Assembly (NCBI RefSeq): GCF_000758705.1
Contig: NZ_CP009287.1
Coordinates: 1,860,001-1,924,000 of the forward strand
Length of the DNA: 64,000 nt
Source of the DNA: Paenibacillus graminis
Lineage (GTDB): Bacteria; Bacillota; Bacilli; Paenibacillales; Paenibacillaceae
Direction of reading: 5' to 3'
The notes beneath the pieces were generated by a model. The model did no database searches and was not told the origin of the DNA. It saw only the letters and a program-made list of their open reading frames with translations. The position numbers were made by a program, and so were the translations under genes. Of this stretch, positions 17,701-27,371 are shown in pieces; position 1 is the stretch's first letter, and each line of letters starts with the position of its first letter.

Positions 17701-19051
17701 CGTTCGTACTGCATTAATAGAGATGGCCGGGGAAGAGGCCGGCAAGCAAGATCAAGATATTGTGGAGCTTCTGGTTGATGAATTTTTAAAGCCCGGCCCG
17801 GAAAGATTCTTGGCGGTTCGGGGCAGACGGAAATGGGTCCGCACTTTTGAGCCCATGCAGATTGATACGCCAATCGATTGGAAGCAGAAGCGGAACGGGG
17901 TACATTTGATTCTTGGAGGATTAGGCGGCATTGGCCTGACTGCGGCAAAGGCGTTGGCGGAACAAGGTGCGGGAACCCTTATCCTGACTGGAAGAGCCTG
18001 CTTCCCTCCAGAAGAGGAATGGGAGGAACGGCTTGCCCAATATCCCGAGAACGACATCATCAATCAGAAAATCCGCAGAATAATAGAACTTCAGGAACAG
18101 GGAGCCCAGGTATATCTTTATCAAGTACAGGTAAGCGATGAGAAGCGGATGGACGAGCTGTTTACAAGCATAGAGCATATACACGGCAAAATACAGGGCG
18201 TTATCTATTCGGCAGGTACGGTTGTAAGCGATTTCTTTCATAATTCAATATCCCACATTACCCGGGAAATGTGTGAAGTTGAGTTTGAGGTGAAGATGAG
18301 GGGACTGATTATTCTTGAGCAGATGATTCGCGGGAAAGAGATAGAATACTGCATGGTCAATTCATCAATTTCCACGATTCTCGGCGGAATCGGATTAGCC
18401 GCCTATACGGCTGCCAACCAATTTATGAACAGCTTTGTTCAGAGGATGAACCAACAGCAGAATCGGACCAGGTGGATGGCTGTGGATTGGGATGCTTGGG
18501 ATTTTTCAGTTTCTGACAAGGCGGGCAGCACAGCTGTCAATGAACGCTTGGATCAGTTTATTCATCCTGCGGAAGGGGGAGAGATTCTGAAAGCTCTGTT
18601 CCAGGTCATGAACAAGACGGAACATATTGTGGTTTCGACTACAGAGCTTGAACCGAGGCTGGCTCTGTGGGTGAACCATTCGCGGAATAACGAACCGGGC
18701 GGCCAACGGGAAAGCAGCAAAGAGCTATCCATCGAACAGCTATTGCAAGAGAGGATCAGAGAAGCAACAGGCCTTTCCAACATGGGGGCAGACGAGAACT
18801 TCTTTGATGCAGGGATTACCTCTATCGACATTGTGGGCATGAATGACTCCATCCAGCAGCATATCAACAGACCTATTTTGATTTCCTCCTGGTATGAATA
18901 TCCGACGGTCAAGAAGCTGGCGGGTTATTTAAAGGGTGAAGAAAAGGAAACGCGCAGTGCTCAGGCGTTTGACCGTACTGAGATCGTGAATAGAGGGATG
19001 GATAAACTAAAAATGCTGCGGAACAAAGGGAGGGAGCTGCAAAATGGCTGA
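14771..19051 (+). CDS. PKS 2: KS-AT(dead)-KR-ACP
   Basis: 1426 aa from ATG 14771, which has GGAGG at 14758-14762. A TTG at 14753 is an alternative start. KS: residues 3-420, TACSSS with Cys174, ETHGTGT and NIGHL, so active. Residues about 440-785 correspond to an AT in which FPGQG has become FFSAQQ and GHSxG has become AEGNG, so it is inactive. KR: GGLGGIG near 1048, with NSS...Tyr1212...Asn. ACP: Ser1351 in GITSID. One extension leaving a beta-hydroxyl is predicted. The extender must come from another AT, most likely the discrete one. It overlaps PKS 3 by 8 bases, and the C-terminal basic helix probably docks to PKS 3. Confidence 0.92.
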   Translation: MQSKIAIIGMACRVPGADTPAAFWHQIVHGVESIRTFKDEELTASGISADIFNHPQYVKRGAVIENADYFDADFFRYTAKDAEITDPQHRAFLECAWEALEDAGCVQDLENYLVGVYASSCISSYVLNLYSDPELMGRLGHVQIGIGNEKDFLASKISYKLGLSGPSVNVQTACSSSLVAVHMASQSLLNGECDLALAGGVTIRGEQRAGYMYQKEGMVSPDGHCRVFDKDSKGTVFGNGLGIVVLKRLADAVRDRDNIQAVICGTAVNNDGDQRIGFTAPSPVGQAQVIHEALSVAGVAPWEISYIETHGTGTELGDAIEIKALKEVYQAGMRPAQFCAIGSVKPNIGHLDTAAGIIGLIKTALALKNQVIPICINHETPNPKLSLEESPFYVNTASRPWKEASAAPKAGVSSFGIGGTNAHVILEEAPSISTDVSAKEHHVFLFSAKTLKSLEQTCRKMADFFGNDSTLHPADVAYTLQTGRKHFPYRKMVVSSSLEEVAQWLRTGSSQAECQGREEVPVALFFSAQQRDMLKIGYELYQRETRLASIIDTYFSDELVLRTLAGLDLQQILAAPRHRNQERLYTELGQFIYQCALADYLISLGIRKEVLIAEGNGVFSAIYVSGSLSMNDLLRIILIGQKWRSAAGEQQSLLEIELASLLHALPVQTSEAEMIAGGIRVDEEMLRRKEFWLSCSQAAGGPQAAELPEQEGRLLIKIGMESEIDGPLNAMSVVSLLRQPVHDEPADSLLYSKLGEIWMSGGTVDWQPFYFRESRKRVALPTYAFDRQRYWYERKEEVPQTAPRKKTPEKWLYRPVWKQYYASSDSSQENRGPDTFLLFIDDSGWGEGIQDSLSAKGNKVCTVKMGAGFRRIHPDQYEIDPGNAEHYLQVFRHVFQTAHPVWKIVHMWSSREYMPDPGGFYSLLHMGKSFGMIQIHQQIQLTVVTSAFQSIMGNEVLVPSNATATGAVHVIPQEFQNVRTALIEMAGEEAGKQDQDIVELLVDEFLKPGPERFLAVRGRRKWVRTFEPMQIDTPIDWKQKRNGVHLILGGLGGIGLTAAKALAEQGAGTLILTGRACFPPEEEWEERLAQYPENDIINQKIRRIIELQEQGAQVYLYQVQVSDEKRMDELFTSIEHIHGKIQGVIYSAGTVVSDFFHNSISHITREMCEVEFEVKMRGLIILEQMIRGKEIEYCMVNSSISTILGGIGLAAYTAANQFMNSFVQRMNQQQNRTRWMAVDWDAWDFSVSDKAGSTAVNERLDQFIHPAEGGEILKALFQVMNKTEHIVVSTTELEPRLALWVNHSRNNEPGGQRESSKELSIEQLLQERIREATGLSNMGADENFFDAGITSIDIVGMNDSIQQHINRPILISSWYEYPTVKKLAGYLKGEEKETRSAQAFDRTEIVNRGMDKLKMLRNKGRELQNG
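16090..17130 (+). other. Degenerate acyltransferase domain in PKS 2
   Basis: This AT-sized region sits between the KS (ending with GTNAHVILEE) and the post-AT motif LPTYAFDRQRYWY. The nucleophile motif reads AEGNGV and the first AT motif reads FFSAQQ, so Ser and the oxyanion Gln are both lost. It is more eroded around the active site than at its edges, which suggests relaxed selection on catalysis only. Confidence 0.72.
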
Positions 19052-22000
19052 TCCATCGGATTACAACGGATTAGAGATAGCCGTTATCGGCTTGGCATGC
19101 CGGTTTCCGGGAGCAAACAACCGCGAACAATTTTGGAACAATATCAAGGACGGGCTGGAATCGGTTACTATTTTTACGGATGAAGAGCTGAAGCACGAAG
19201 GCGTCACGGCTGAGTTCCTAAATAATGAAAACTATGTAAAAGCGGGCGCGGTTCTTGACCGGTTTGAGTATTTTGATGAAAGATTTTTTGGCTACAGCCC
19301 CAAAGATGCGCTGGTGATGGACCCGCAGGTGCGGCTGTTTCATGAGGTGGCCTGGGAATCGCTGGAGGATGCAGGGTATGTTCCCGATACTTATCCCGGT
19401 TTGATTGGCGTGTTTGCCGGGGCATCCAGCAACTACAACTGGAATGCGAGAGTCTATTCCTATGAAGGGGAGCACCGGGACGCCTTTTCCGAAATTCAGT
19501 TGAGCAATAAGGATTTTCTGGCTTCCCGGATCTCCTACAAGTTCAATCTGAAAGGCCCGAGCATGACGCTCACGACAGCCTGCTCCACATCGCTTACTGC
19601 CATTCACACGGCTTGCCGAAGTCTGCTGAGCGGCGAATGTGACATGGCGATTGCAGGCGGAAGCTCGATCATAATTCCGCACCGAAGCGGATATTTATAT
19701 CAAGAGGGTCATTTTCTTTCCAAAGACGGGCATATCCGGGCCTTTGATGAACAAGCCTCGGGCATTCTGTTCGGGAACGGAACCGGCGCCGTTGTGCTGA
19801 AGCCTCTGGAAACTGCGCTTGCGGATAAGGATCACATCTGGGCGGTCATCAAGGGCAGCGCGGTCAACAACGACGGGAACCGTAAAGCGGGTTATATGGC
19901 ACCCAGTGTAGAGGGACAGCGGGAAGTCATTGAGAGCGCTCTGCAAATCTCTGAAGTCGGGCCTGACAGCATTTCTTACATCGAGACGCATGGCACCGGA
20001 ACTCAGCTTGGGGATACCATTGAATTTACTGCGCTTCAGCAAGTTTTTCACACCAGGCAGTCCCCTTGCATACTGGGTTCCGTCAAGAACAATATTGGCC
20101 ATCTTGATGCAGCTTCCGGGGTTGCGGGATTCATGAAAGCCGTGCTGGCACTGAAGCACCGGCAGATTCCGCCAATGGTTAACTTCTCGAAGAGTAATCC
20201 GCTTCTGGAAATGGAAAAATATCCGTTTGAGATCAATACCAAACTGCTGGATTGGCCGCTGTCCTCCCATCCATTGCGGGCGGGAGTCAGTTCATTCGGT
20301 GTGGGGGGGATGAATGCACATCTAATCCTAGAGCAGGCTCCCCTGCCCGCGGAGGAACCGGCAGAGGATTTACAGCCGCAGTTGATCCTGCTGTCCGCGC
20401 AAAGCATGGAATCTTTGGAGAACATGACAGAGAATCTGGCGCACCATTTGGAAAAACATCCGGACATCCGTATCCGGGATGTTGCCTATACCTTGCAGGC
20501 AGGCAGAAAACCTTTTGAATTCCGCAAGCAGATCATCTGCCGGGACAGGAAACAACTGATCGAAGGATTACGCAAGAAGGATGCCAGGCAGCCGCAGGTG
20601 TACCGTGTGGGAGAAGCACCTGAGCAAATTGTGTTCATGTTCCCGGGGCAGGGCGCCCAATATGTCAATATGGGCAGGGAGCTTTATCACAACGAGCCGA
20701 TATTCCGCAAATATCTGGATCAGTGCTTCGCAATCCTGCGGGTCCATTCGGAAACTGATTATCGGGCTATCCTGTTTCCAAGCGAAGAAGAGGCAGAGCA
20801 GGCGCGGGAATTCATGGCGCGGTTGGAACATAGCCTGGTCATCCTCTTTATTTTTGGATACGCATTAGCAGGCTTGCTCATAGAATGGGGGATCAAGCCG
20901 GATGTTGTGATTGGATATAGTCTCGGAGAATATATCGCTGGTACGATTTCGGGGTTATTCACCCTGGAGCAGGCTATTCCTCTGGTTCTCAAACGGGGGC
21001 AGCTCCTTCAGCGGCTGCCGGATGGAATGATGCTCAGTATTCCGCTCCCGCCGGGTAAGGTTCTGCCTCTGTTAGGCGACTCTCTTGAAATTGCAATTGA
21101 TAATGAGATATCGTGCGTGGTGGGCGGTCCCGCACATTCGGTGCTTGAGCTGGAAGAGAAGCTGAAGCAGAGCAAATGTGTCTGCACACCGCTCCCCACG
21201 GCAAAGGTGATTCATACGTCGAGAGTAGAGTCCATCCTGGATGAATACCGGGCAGCTTTACAGCCGGTGCAGTACCAGCCGATGAAGCTGCGGTTTATGT
21301 CCAGTGTGACCGGAGACTGGGCCGGGCCAGAAGAGCTTGCCACAAGTCAGTATTGGATCAATCAGTTGCAGGAAAAGGTTTCCTTTGTGAAAGCGATCCA
21401 GCATTTGGCTGATAAACGCACCCTCTTTATTGAAATTGGCCCGGGGCATGATCTAAGCGCCTTGGCCAAACGGACGTTTGGTCAGAGTCCCAATGCACAG
21501 GTGCTCAACCTCATTCCGATTGGCACCAGCAAGGTTTCCGAGCAGCATCATTTGTACGACCGGATCGGCAAGCTGTGGCAATATGGCTATTCTGCGGATT
21601 GGAATACATTTAACCCGCAGGGCAGACGCATACCGTTGCCCACATATGCGTTCATGCGGAAGAAATTCTGGCTGGAGGAACCCTCGTTTCCAAGCCGGGC
21701 AAGCAGTCAGTCCTGTCGCATGAACCGGAAAAACATAGAGGAGTGGTACTATCTACCTTCCTGGAAACGGCACACGCCGGTCTATCAAGCCACGCCATCT
21801 CAAGCCAAGCCTGAGAAGCGCAGGCTTATTTTTTGTGACCATAGTTCCGCTGGTTATGGCTTGACCCAAAAATGGAAATCGGTCAGTGAAGGAAGTATTA
21901 CGGTTTACAAGGGGGAGCAGCGTGCCAAATGGAGTGCGGACGAGCTTGTGATCAATCCCGCCCGGGACGAGGATTACGAATGGCTGTTTCAAGAACTGCA

Positions 22001-25000
22001 CGCCGATTCGTTTATCCCGGATGAAATTATTCATTTATGGAGTTTATCGTTTGATCAGAACGAAGTTCATGCTATTGTCCCGGATGCTGGTCTGGACGAT
22101 GGTTACTATAGCTTGCTTGCGATTGCCAAAGCGTGCGGACAGCAGCTCAGCGAGCATCCGCTTGAACTGAAAGTAATCTCTAACGGTGTCTGTGAAGTGA
22201 TGGGGGGCGACGGTACCTTTCCGCATAAGGCAACAATGCTTGGACCTGTGAAGGTCATTCCGCTTGAGTATCCAACGATACGCTGCAGCTTTTTTGACAT
22301 GGATCGGATGCCGGATGACTCCCGTTTGGACAAGATCATCGATTCATTGGTCCCACAGCTTGCAGCGGCGAAGTGGGAGGGAGTTGTGGCTGTCAGAAAC
22401 AATAATTTTTGGGTGCCAACCTGTAATGCCGTCACTTTCGATACTCATCATGCCATGAAGATTCAACCGGACGGAAAGTACCTGATTACAGGCGGGCTTG
22501 GCGGTATTGGTCTTGCTGTTGCCGGATTTTTGGCACGGCAGGCCAAGGTGGAATTAATCTTAGCAGGACGTACGCTATTTCCTCCAAAAGAAGAGTGGGC
22601 AGAATGGAGCGCCCCCCATCTTGCAGAGGAGATCCAACAGCTAACGGAAATAGAGAACTCCGGAGGCACCATTCATATTCTGAAGGCTGATATTAGTGAT
22701 CCGGCTGAGGTTCAAGCATTGATCGCACAGGTTGAGCATACAGTGGGAGCACTGACGGGGGTTATTCATGCTGCCGGAGTTGCAGACGGTGAGCTCATAC
22801 AACGTTCCACGCGGGAGAGCTCCAGACATATGTTGGCGGCTAAGGTAGACGGAACGCTTTTGTTGTATGAGGCTTTGCAGGGGAAACCGCTCGACTTTTT
22901 TATTTTATGCTCATCACTGAGCTCATATCTTCCGGCTGTGGGCCAAGCGGGATATTGTGCGGCTAATGCATTCCTTGACTCTTTTGCTTTCTATGCCCAT
23001 GCACAGAATTCCAGTTTTCCCGTCCTGTCAATCAATTGGGAGCGTTGGAAACAGACCGGAATGTCAAAAAGGATTGAAGCCTTGCATAAAGAACTGACCG
23101 GGTCGGAACTGGAGGATACGATTACGGAAGGAGAAGGCGTTCAGATTTTTTCGCGGATTGGCAATCTCGCTTTGCCTCAGGTAATCATTTCTGCCTTTGA
23201 GATGAACGAGAGGGTCCGGTTCCATGAGCAGGCCGGCTCTCCTCTTGATTTTGAGGGGGCGGAGAGCATTTCTCATCATCAGCCTGATGCGGCGGTATTT
23301 GGCCGGCCCAGCTTGACAACGGAGTATGTCTCTCCGCGAAATGAGCGGGAGCGGGAGATCGCGCAGCTGTGGGAAGCGCAGTTCGGGGTGCAGCCGGTCG
23401 GGGTGGATGACAGCCTGTTTGAATTGGGAGGAGATTCGCTCATGGCCCTCTCGATTCTGGCCAGGGTCCAAAAGCAATATAACGAGCGTATCCCTATGGC
23501 GTATTTTATCAACCACCCGACTGTGGCTGGCCTCAGCAGCTATATGGAGCAAGTAACGCCAAATGTGCCGGACGGGGTCAAGCCTGCTGCGCCCAAGGAT
23601 TATTATCCGCTGACCTCTGTTCAGAAACGTGTGTATTTTTTGCAAAAGATGCATTCTATGACGACGGTATACAACAATCCGGGAATCTATCAGCTGGAAA
23701 GCGAAATCGATATCGGCGTGCTCCATCAAATCTTCCAGAAGATTCTGCAGCGGCATGAAATCCTGCGGACCTCCTTCGGCTTTGCCGGAGAAGAAGTGGT
23801 TCAGACGGTTCATCAGAGTGTTGACTTTGCCATCGAAGAGCTGGACGGGAGCGAAACCGGCATAGATGCGGTAATCGCAGGGTTTATTCGTCCGTTTGAA
23901 TTGGAGAAGGTACCGCTGCTGCGTGTGGGCTACTTGCGGGACAAGCGTATTTTGCTGATCGACATGCATCATCTCGTATCGGATGAGATGTCATACCAGT
24001 TGTTGATTAAGGATTTCCTTGCTTTTTATGAGGGCCGGGATTTGACCGTATTGCCTTTGCAATATAAGGACTACGCAGCGTGGCAATCCGGAATGAAAGA
24101 CAGTCCGGCGTTCGTAAGCCAGCAGCAGTATTGGCTGGATCAATTCGCGGATGGGGCCTGTGAAACGAAGCTGCAGCTGCCGCTCGATTTCAAGCCGCCT
24201 CTCATTCAAAGCTATGAAGGCGACTTTATCCGGTTTGATGTGGATGACCGCACAAGCAGACGGTTTAAGCAAATGTTGAAAACAGAGGGCGTGACCTTAA
24301 ATATGGGGCTGCTGGCGCTTTATGCAGTGGTTCTTTTTAAGATATGCCAGCAGGAGACGGTCATCGTCGGCACCCCGGTATCCGGCAGAAAGCATACGGA
24401 TCTGGAAAATGTCATCGGCCCGTTTGTAGACACGGTTGCGTTGAAGCTGTCTATGGGAGCCCAGGCTTCTTTTGCGGAATTTCTGCAAGAGGTCAAGCAG
24501 ACGCTGTCCTCCGCTCTGGATCATCAGGAGTATCCATTCGAAGAGCTGATAGGCAGCCTGGACCTGGAACGGGACTTGAGCCGTAATCCCTTGTTCGAAA
24601 CGATGTTCAGCTATCGGGAGGTATACGATAAGACCCATCAAATCGGCGGCGTGCGGGAGATTACCTCTTTTTACAGACACAAGACAGCGATGTTCACGAT
24701 AAGATTTACCGCTTGGGATGAAGGACCGCAGATCGGCTGCGAAATTGAGTACAGTACTACAGTGTTGGCTAAAGAGACGATGCAGCGGTTTGCCGGTTTT
24801 TTTGAACATCTTATGCAACAGGTTCTGGACGAGCCTGCCAGACCGCTGACCGAAATTCCGATGTTGACAGATATTGAAAAAGAACAGATTTTGTTTGGCT
24901 TTAATCAGACACACAGCATTGTGGAGCCTGGGCAAAATATCGTTTCGTTATTCGAGCGGCAGGCAGAAGAGCATCCGGAGAAGATTGCCGTTGCTGCGGG

Positions 25001-27299
25001 ATTAACCGCAATGAGTTATCTGGAATTTAATCATGCTGTAAATCAGCTGGCTCATTATTTGCAAAAGAACGGCGTAATCCGGGGAACCCCGGTTGGGATA
25101 TACCTGGAGCGCTCTCCGGATGCGGCTGTCGCCATACTCGCTGTGCTAAAGGCGGGAGGCTGTTACGTGCCGATTGATCCAAGCATCCCAATCCAGCGGA
25201 TTCATCACATCCAAGAGGAGGCTGGACTGGCGGTCATGCTGTCCACCAGTGATCTAACAGGACAAGCAAAGCTGCAATGCCGGAGAATGATTATGCTGGA
25301 CCGGGAGCGGGAGGCCATTTCACAGGAGTCACCGGACAATCCGGGCCACGGGGTGGAGGCTTCGCAAACGGCCTATATGATCTTTACTTCCGGTTCCACC
25401 GGCAAACCGAAGGGGGTGAAGATTCCGCACCGCGCATTGACGAATTTCCTGCTCTCCATGGCCAAAAAGCCCGGGATGACAGCGGAGGATAAGCTTTTAT
25501 CTGTAACTACCCTCTCGTTTGATATTTTCGGTCTGGAGCTATTCCTGCCGCTGATCTCGGGAGCGCTTGTTGTCCTTGCGACAAACCGGGAAGCGGCAGA
25601 TGGCAGAGTCTTGGGGGAGCTGCTTGCAACACACGGAATTACAGTGATGCAGGCTACACCAGCCACGTGGAAGATGCTGCTGCTGTCCGGATATGCCGGC
25701 AGCAGCCGGTTGAAGGCGTTATGCGGAGGGGAAAGCCTGCCGCCGGATGTAGCCAGGGAGCTGCTTCCCAAAGTAGGCTCGCTTTGGAACATGTACGGGC
25801 CTACCGAAACGACGATCTGGTCAACCGTTGCCGAGATCACCAATGCCGGGCATATCCTGATCGGAAAGCCGATTGATAATACACAAATTTACATCCTGGA
25901 TCAGAACAAAAACCCGGTGCCCTTAGGAGTCTACGGAGAGATGTATATCGGCGGAGCCGGGGTTGCAGACGGATATGTTAACCAACAGCAGTTAACGGAG
26001 AAGAACTTTGTCGACAACCCCTTCAGCACGTTGTATCCCAAGATGTACAGGACAGGTGACTTCGCCCGCTTTTTGCCGGATGGCACCCTCCAATGCCAGG
26101 GCAGAATCGATGACCAAGTGAAGATCAGAGGCTTCCGCATTGAACTGTCAGAGATCCAAGCCGTCATTGCCGCTTATCCGGGGATCAAAGACAATGTGGT
26201 GGTGCTTGAAACCAGCCCGCCAAATGTGGAAGAAACGGAGACTAGCGAGAAGAAGTCTATCACCAGCTACATGGTTCCGGCAGGACCAGAAGCGGTCAAT
26301 ATCGACGGGCTGAAGGGCTATTTGCTGGAAAGATTGCCGTCCTACATGATCCCGGTGCAATATTTCATCATTGCTGAAGTCCCGCTGAGTGCCAATCAGA
26401 AAATTGATAAGAAAAGACTGCGGACGATGCAGCAAAAGCTTCTGGTGTCCGCGAAGGCGTTTAAGGAGCCGGCGTCGGAGGTGGAGAAGCAGATCAGTTC
26501 GATTTGGATGAATTTGCTGCACAAAGAGACCCTCAGTATTACAGATTCTTATTTCGACCTTGGCGGCACCTCGATTACCGTGGTGTTGCTGCAGGAACAA
26601 TTGAGGGAAGCCTTTGGCGTACCGCTCCATGTAGCCGATATTTTTTCACATCCTACCATCGAACGCTTGGCAGGCTTCATTGAAATGAAGATTAGTCCGG
26701 AGACCTCCTTACTGCTAAGGGGAGTACAGATGCCTTCCGGATACTATCTGACAGCGAATGACAGGAATGAGCAGATGAAGTTGAGGCTGGAATTAGAACC
26801 GGCAACGGCACAGAGTCTGGTCCATATCGCCGATTCCCACGGGATGAGGACGGAAGAGGTCATCCTGGCGCTTCTGTTTTATGTGCTGAATCAGATATCC
26901 CGCGAAGAAATTACCGAAATCACTCTTCTGGATGGTAACAACGGATTACACCAGGCGTGCATTGATTTTTCCGAGCTGGAAGACTTTGATTCGCTCTTTA
27001 CAAAGATTAAGGAAAAGGTCAGTGATATACAGAGTGAACGCTCCCCGGCAGAGAACACCCGGATTGAGGAGAAGGATGAGAAGAACCTGTTCCTGCTGTT
27101 CCCGCTGACCTCTTCTGTGGCTGCCAGCTTGTCCTTCCCGTTCAATGCCCTCTGGACATGGGAGATCAGCCGCAGAGAGAGAATTATCGTCCAGCTTGAG
27201 TATGACAGACTACTATGGAAAGGGGCAGCATTAAGTAAAATGGTTCAAGGTTTCACACAATTAGCCAATCAGTTGGCGAGCCGGCTCTACATTCCATGA
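19044..27299 (+). CDS. Hybrid PKS-NRPS 3: KS-AT-KR-ACP-C-A(Gly)-PCP-half C
   Basis: 2751 aa. ATG 19044 is preceded by GGGAGGGAG. KS: Cys180 (TACSTS), ETHGTGT, NIGHL. AT: FPGQGAQ near 533, Ser626 in GYSLGE, His724 (KVIH in place of HAFH), so this one keeps its catalytic pair. KR: GGLGGIG near 1149, with SS...Tyr...Asn. ACP: Ser1465. C: about 1515-1945 with HHLVSDE from 1642 (the usual DG is DE). A: about 1970-2465, with my pocket reading D-I-L-Q-L-G-M-I-W-K, very close to the glycine code. PCP: Ser2510 (GGTS). Residues about 2560-2745 resemble only the C-terminal half of a condensation domain. It would add one malonate-type unit and a glycine. The AT's extender choice is not predictable from KVIH. 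Confidence 0.93.
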   Translation: MADPSDYNGLEIAVIGLACRFPGANNREQFWNNIKDGLESVTIFTDEELKHEGVTAEFLNNENYVKAGAVLDRFEYFDERFFGYSPKDALVMDPQVRLFHEVAWESLEDAGYVPDTYPGLIGVFAGASSNYNWNARVYSYEGEHRDAFSEIQLSNKDFLASRISYKFNLKGPSMTLTTACSTSLTAIHTACRSLLSGECDMAIAGGSSIIIPHRSGYLYQEGHFLSKDGHIRAFDEQASGILFGNGTGAVVLKPLETALADKDHIWAVIKGSAVNNDGNRKAGYMAPSVEGQREVIESALQISEVGPDSISYIETHGTGTQLGDTIEFTALQQVFHTRQSPCILGSVKNNIGHLDAASGVAGFMKAVLALKHRQIPPMVNFSKSNPLLEMEKYPFEINTKLLDWPLSSHPLRAGVSSFGVGGMNAHLILEQAPLPAEEPAEDLQPQLILLSAQSMESLENMTENLAHHLEKHPDIRIRDVAYTLQAGRKPFEFRKQIICRDRKQLIEGLRKKDARQPQVYRVGEAPEQIVFMFPGQGAQYVNMGRELYHNEPIFRKYLDQCFAILRVHSETDYRAILFPSEEEAEQAREFMARLEHSLVILFIFGYALAGLLIEWGIKPDVVIGYSLGEYIAGTISGLFTLEQAIPLVLKRGQLLQRLPDGMMLSIPLPPGKVLPLLGDSLEIAIDNEISCVVGGPAHSVLELEEKLKQSKCVCTPLPTAKVIHTSRVESILDEYRAALQPVQYQPMKLRFMSSVTGDWAGPEELATSQYWINQLQEKVSFVKAIQHLADKRTLFIEIGPGHDLSALAKRTFGQSPNAQVLNLIPIGTSKVSEQHHLYDRIGKLWQYGYSADWNTFNPQGRRIPLPTYAFMRKKFWLEEPSFPSRASSQSCRMNRKNIEEWYYLPSWKRHTPVYQATPSQAKPEKRRLIFCDHSSAGYGLTQKWKSVSEGSITVYKGEQRAKWSADELVINPARDEDYEWLFQELHADSFIPDEIIHLWSLSFDQNEVHAIVPDAGLDDGYYSLLAIAKACGQQLSEHPLELKVISNGVCEVMGGDGTFPHKATMLGPVKVIPLEYPTIRCSFFDMDRMPDDSRLDKIIDSLVPQLAAAKWEGVVAVRNNNFWVPTCNAVTFDTHHAMKIQPDGKYLITGGLGGIGLAVAGFLARQAKVELILAGRTLFPPKEEWAEWSAPHLAEEIQQLTEIENSGGTIHILKADISDPAEVQALIAQVEHTVGALTGVIHAAGVADGELIQRSTRESSRHMLAAKVDGTLLLYEALQGKPLDFFILCSSLSSYLPAVGQAGYCAANAFLDSFAFYAHAQNSSFPVLSINWERWKQTGMSKRIEALHKELTGSELEDTITEGEGVQIFSRIGNLALPQVIISAFEMNERVRFHEQAGSPLDFEGAESISHHQPDAAVFGRPSLTTEYVSPRNEREREIAQLWEAQFGVQPVGVDDSLFELGGDSLMALSILARVQKQYNERIPMAYFINHPTVAGLSSYMEQVTPNVPDGVKPAAPKDYYPLTSVQKRVYFLQKMHSMTTVYNNPGIYQLESEIDIGVLHQIFQKILQRHEILRTSFGFAGEEVVQTVHQSVDFAIEELDGSETGIDAVIAGFIRPFELEKVPLLRVGYLRDKRILLIDMHHLVSDEMSYQLLIKDFLAFYEGRDLTVLPLQYKDYAAWQSGMKDSPAFVSQQQYWLDQFADGACETKLQLPLDFKPPLIQSYEGDFIRFDVDDRTSRRFKQMLKTEGVTLNMGLLALYAVVLFKICQQETVIVGTPVSGRKHTDLENVIGPFVDTVALKLSMGAQASFAEFLQEVKQTLSSALDHQEYPFEELIGSLDLERDLSRNPLFETMFSYREVYDKTHQIGGVREITSFYRHKTAMFTIRFTAWDEGPQIGCEIEYSTTVLAKETMQRFAGFFEHLMQQVLDEPARPLTEIPMLTDIEKEQILFGFNQTHSIVEPGQNIVSLFERQAEEHPEKIAVAAGLTAMSYLEFNHAVNQLAHYLQKNGVIRGTPVGIYLERSPDAAVAILAVLKAGGCYVPIDPSIPIQRIHHIQEEAGLAVMLSTSDLTGQAKLQCRRMIMLDREREAISQESPDNPGHGVEASQTAYMIFTSGSTGKPKGVKIPHRALTNFLLSMAKKPGMTAEDKLLSVTTLSFDIFGLELFLPLISGALVVLATNREAADGRVLGELLATHGITVMQATPATWKMLLLSGYAGSSRLKALCGGESLPPDVARELLPKVGSLWNMYGPTETTIWSTVAEITNAGHILIGKPIDNTQIYILDQNKNPVPLGVYGEMYIGGAGVADGYVNQQQLTEKNFVDNPFSTLYPKMYRTGDFARFLPDGTLQCQGRIDDQVKIRGFRIELSEIQAVIAAYPGIKDNVVVLETSPPNVEETETSEKKSITSYMVPAGPEAVNIDGLKGYLLERLPSYMIPVQYFIIAEVPLSANQKIDKKRLRTMQQKLLVSAKAFKEPASEVEKQISSIWMNLLHKETLSITDSYFDLGGTSITVVLLQEQLREAFGVPLHVADIFSHPTIERLAGFIEMKISPETSLLLRGVQMPSGYYLTANDRNEQMKLRLELEPATAQSLVHIADSHGMRTEEVILALLFYVLNQISREEITEITLLDGNNGLHQACIDFSELEDFDSLFTKIKEKVSDIQSERSPAENTRIEEKDEKNLFLLFPLTSSVAASLSFPFNALWTWEISRRERIIVQLEYDRLLWKGAALSKMVQGFTQLANQLASRLYIP
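26730..27290 (+). other. Isolated C-terminal half of a condensation-type domain
   Basis: After the PCP of PKS-NRPS 3 come about 185 residues. The pattern (LRLELEPATAQSL, then an ILALLFYVLNQIS helix, then LTSSVAASLSFPFNA, then RIIVQLEYD, then a final LL-type helix) follows the second lobe of C domains. The first lobe with HHxxxDG is absent, so it cannot form a peptide bond. It may be a remnant of a split module or a docking element. Confidence 0.5.
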
Positions 27300-27371
27300 G
27301 TCCGGGATATCCGCAGTGTTCACAACCCGGCGGTAAACTGTACCGAGGTAAATAAAGGGAGGATAAAATAT

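Noticed and set aside
27302..27330. Hairpin CCGGG...CCCGG between PKS-NRPS 3 and the acyltransferase gene.
   Set aside because: The arms are only five bases with a long loop and no T run, too weak to call a terminator.
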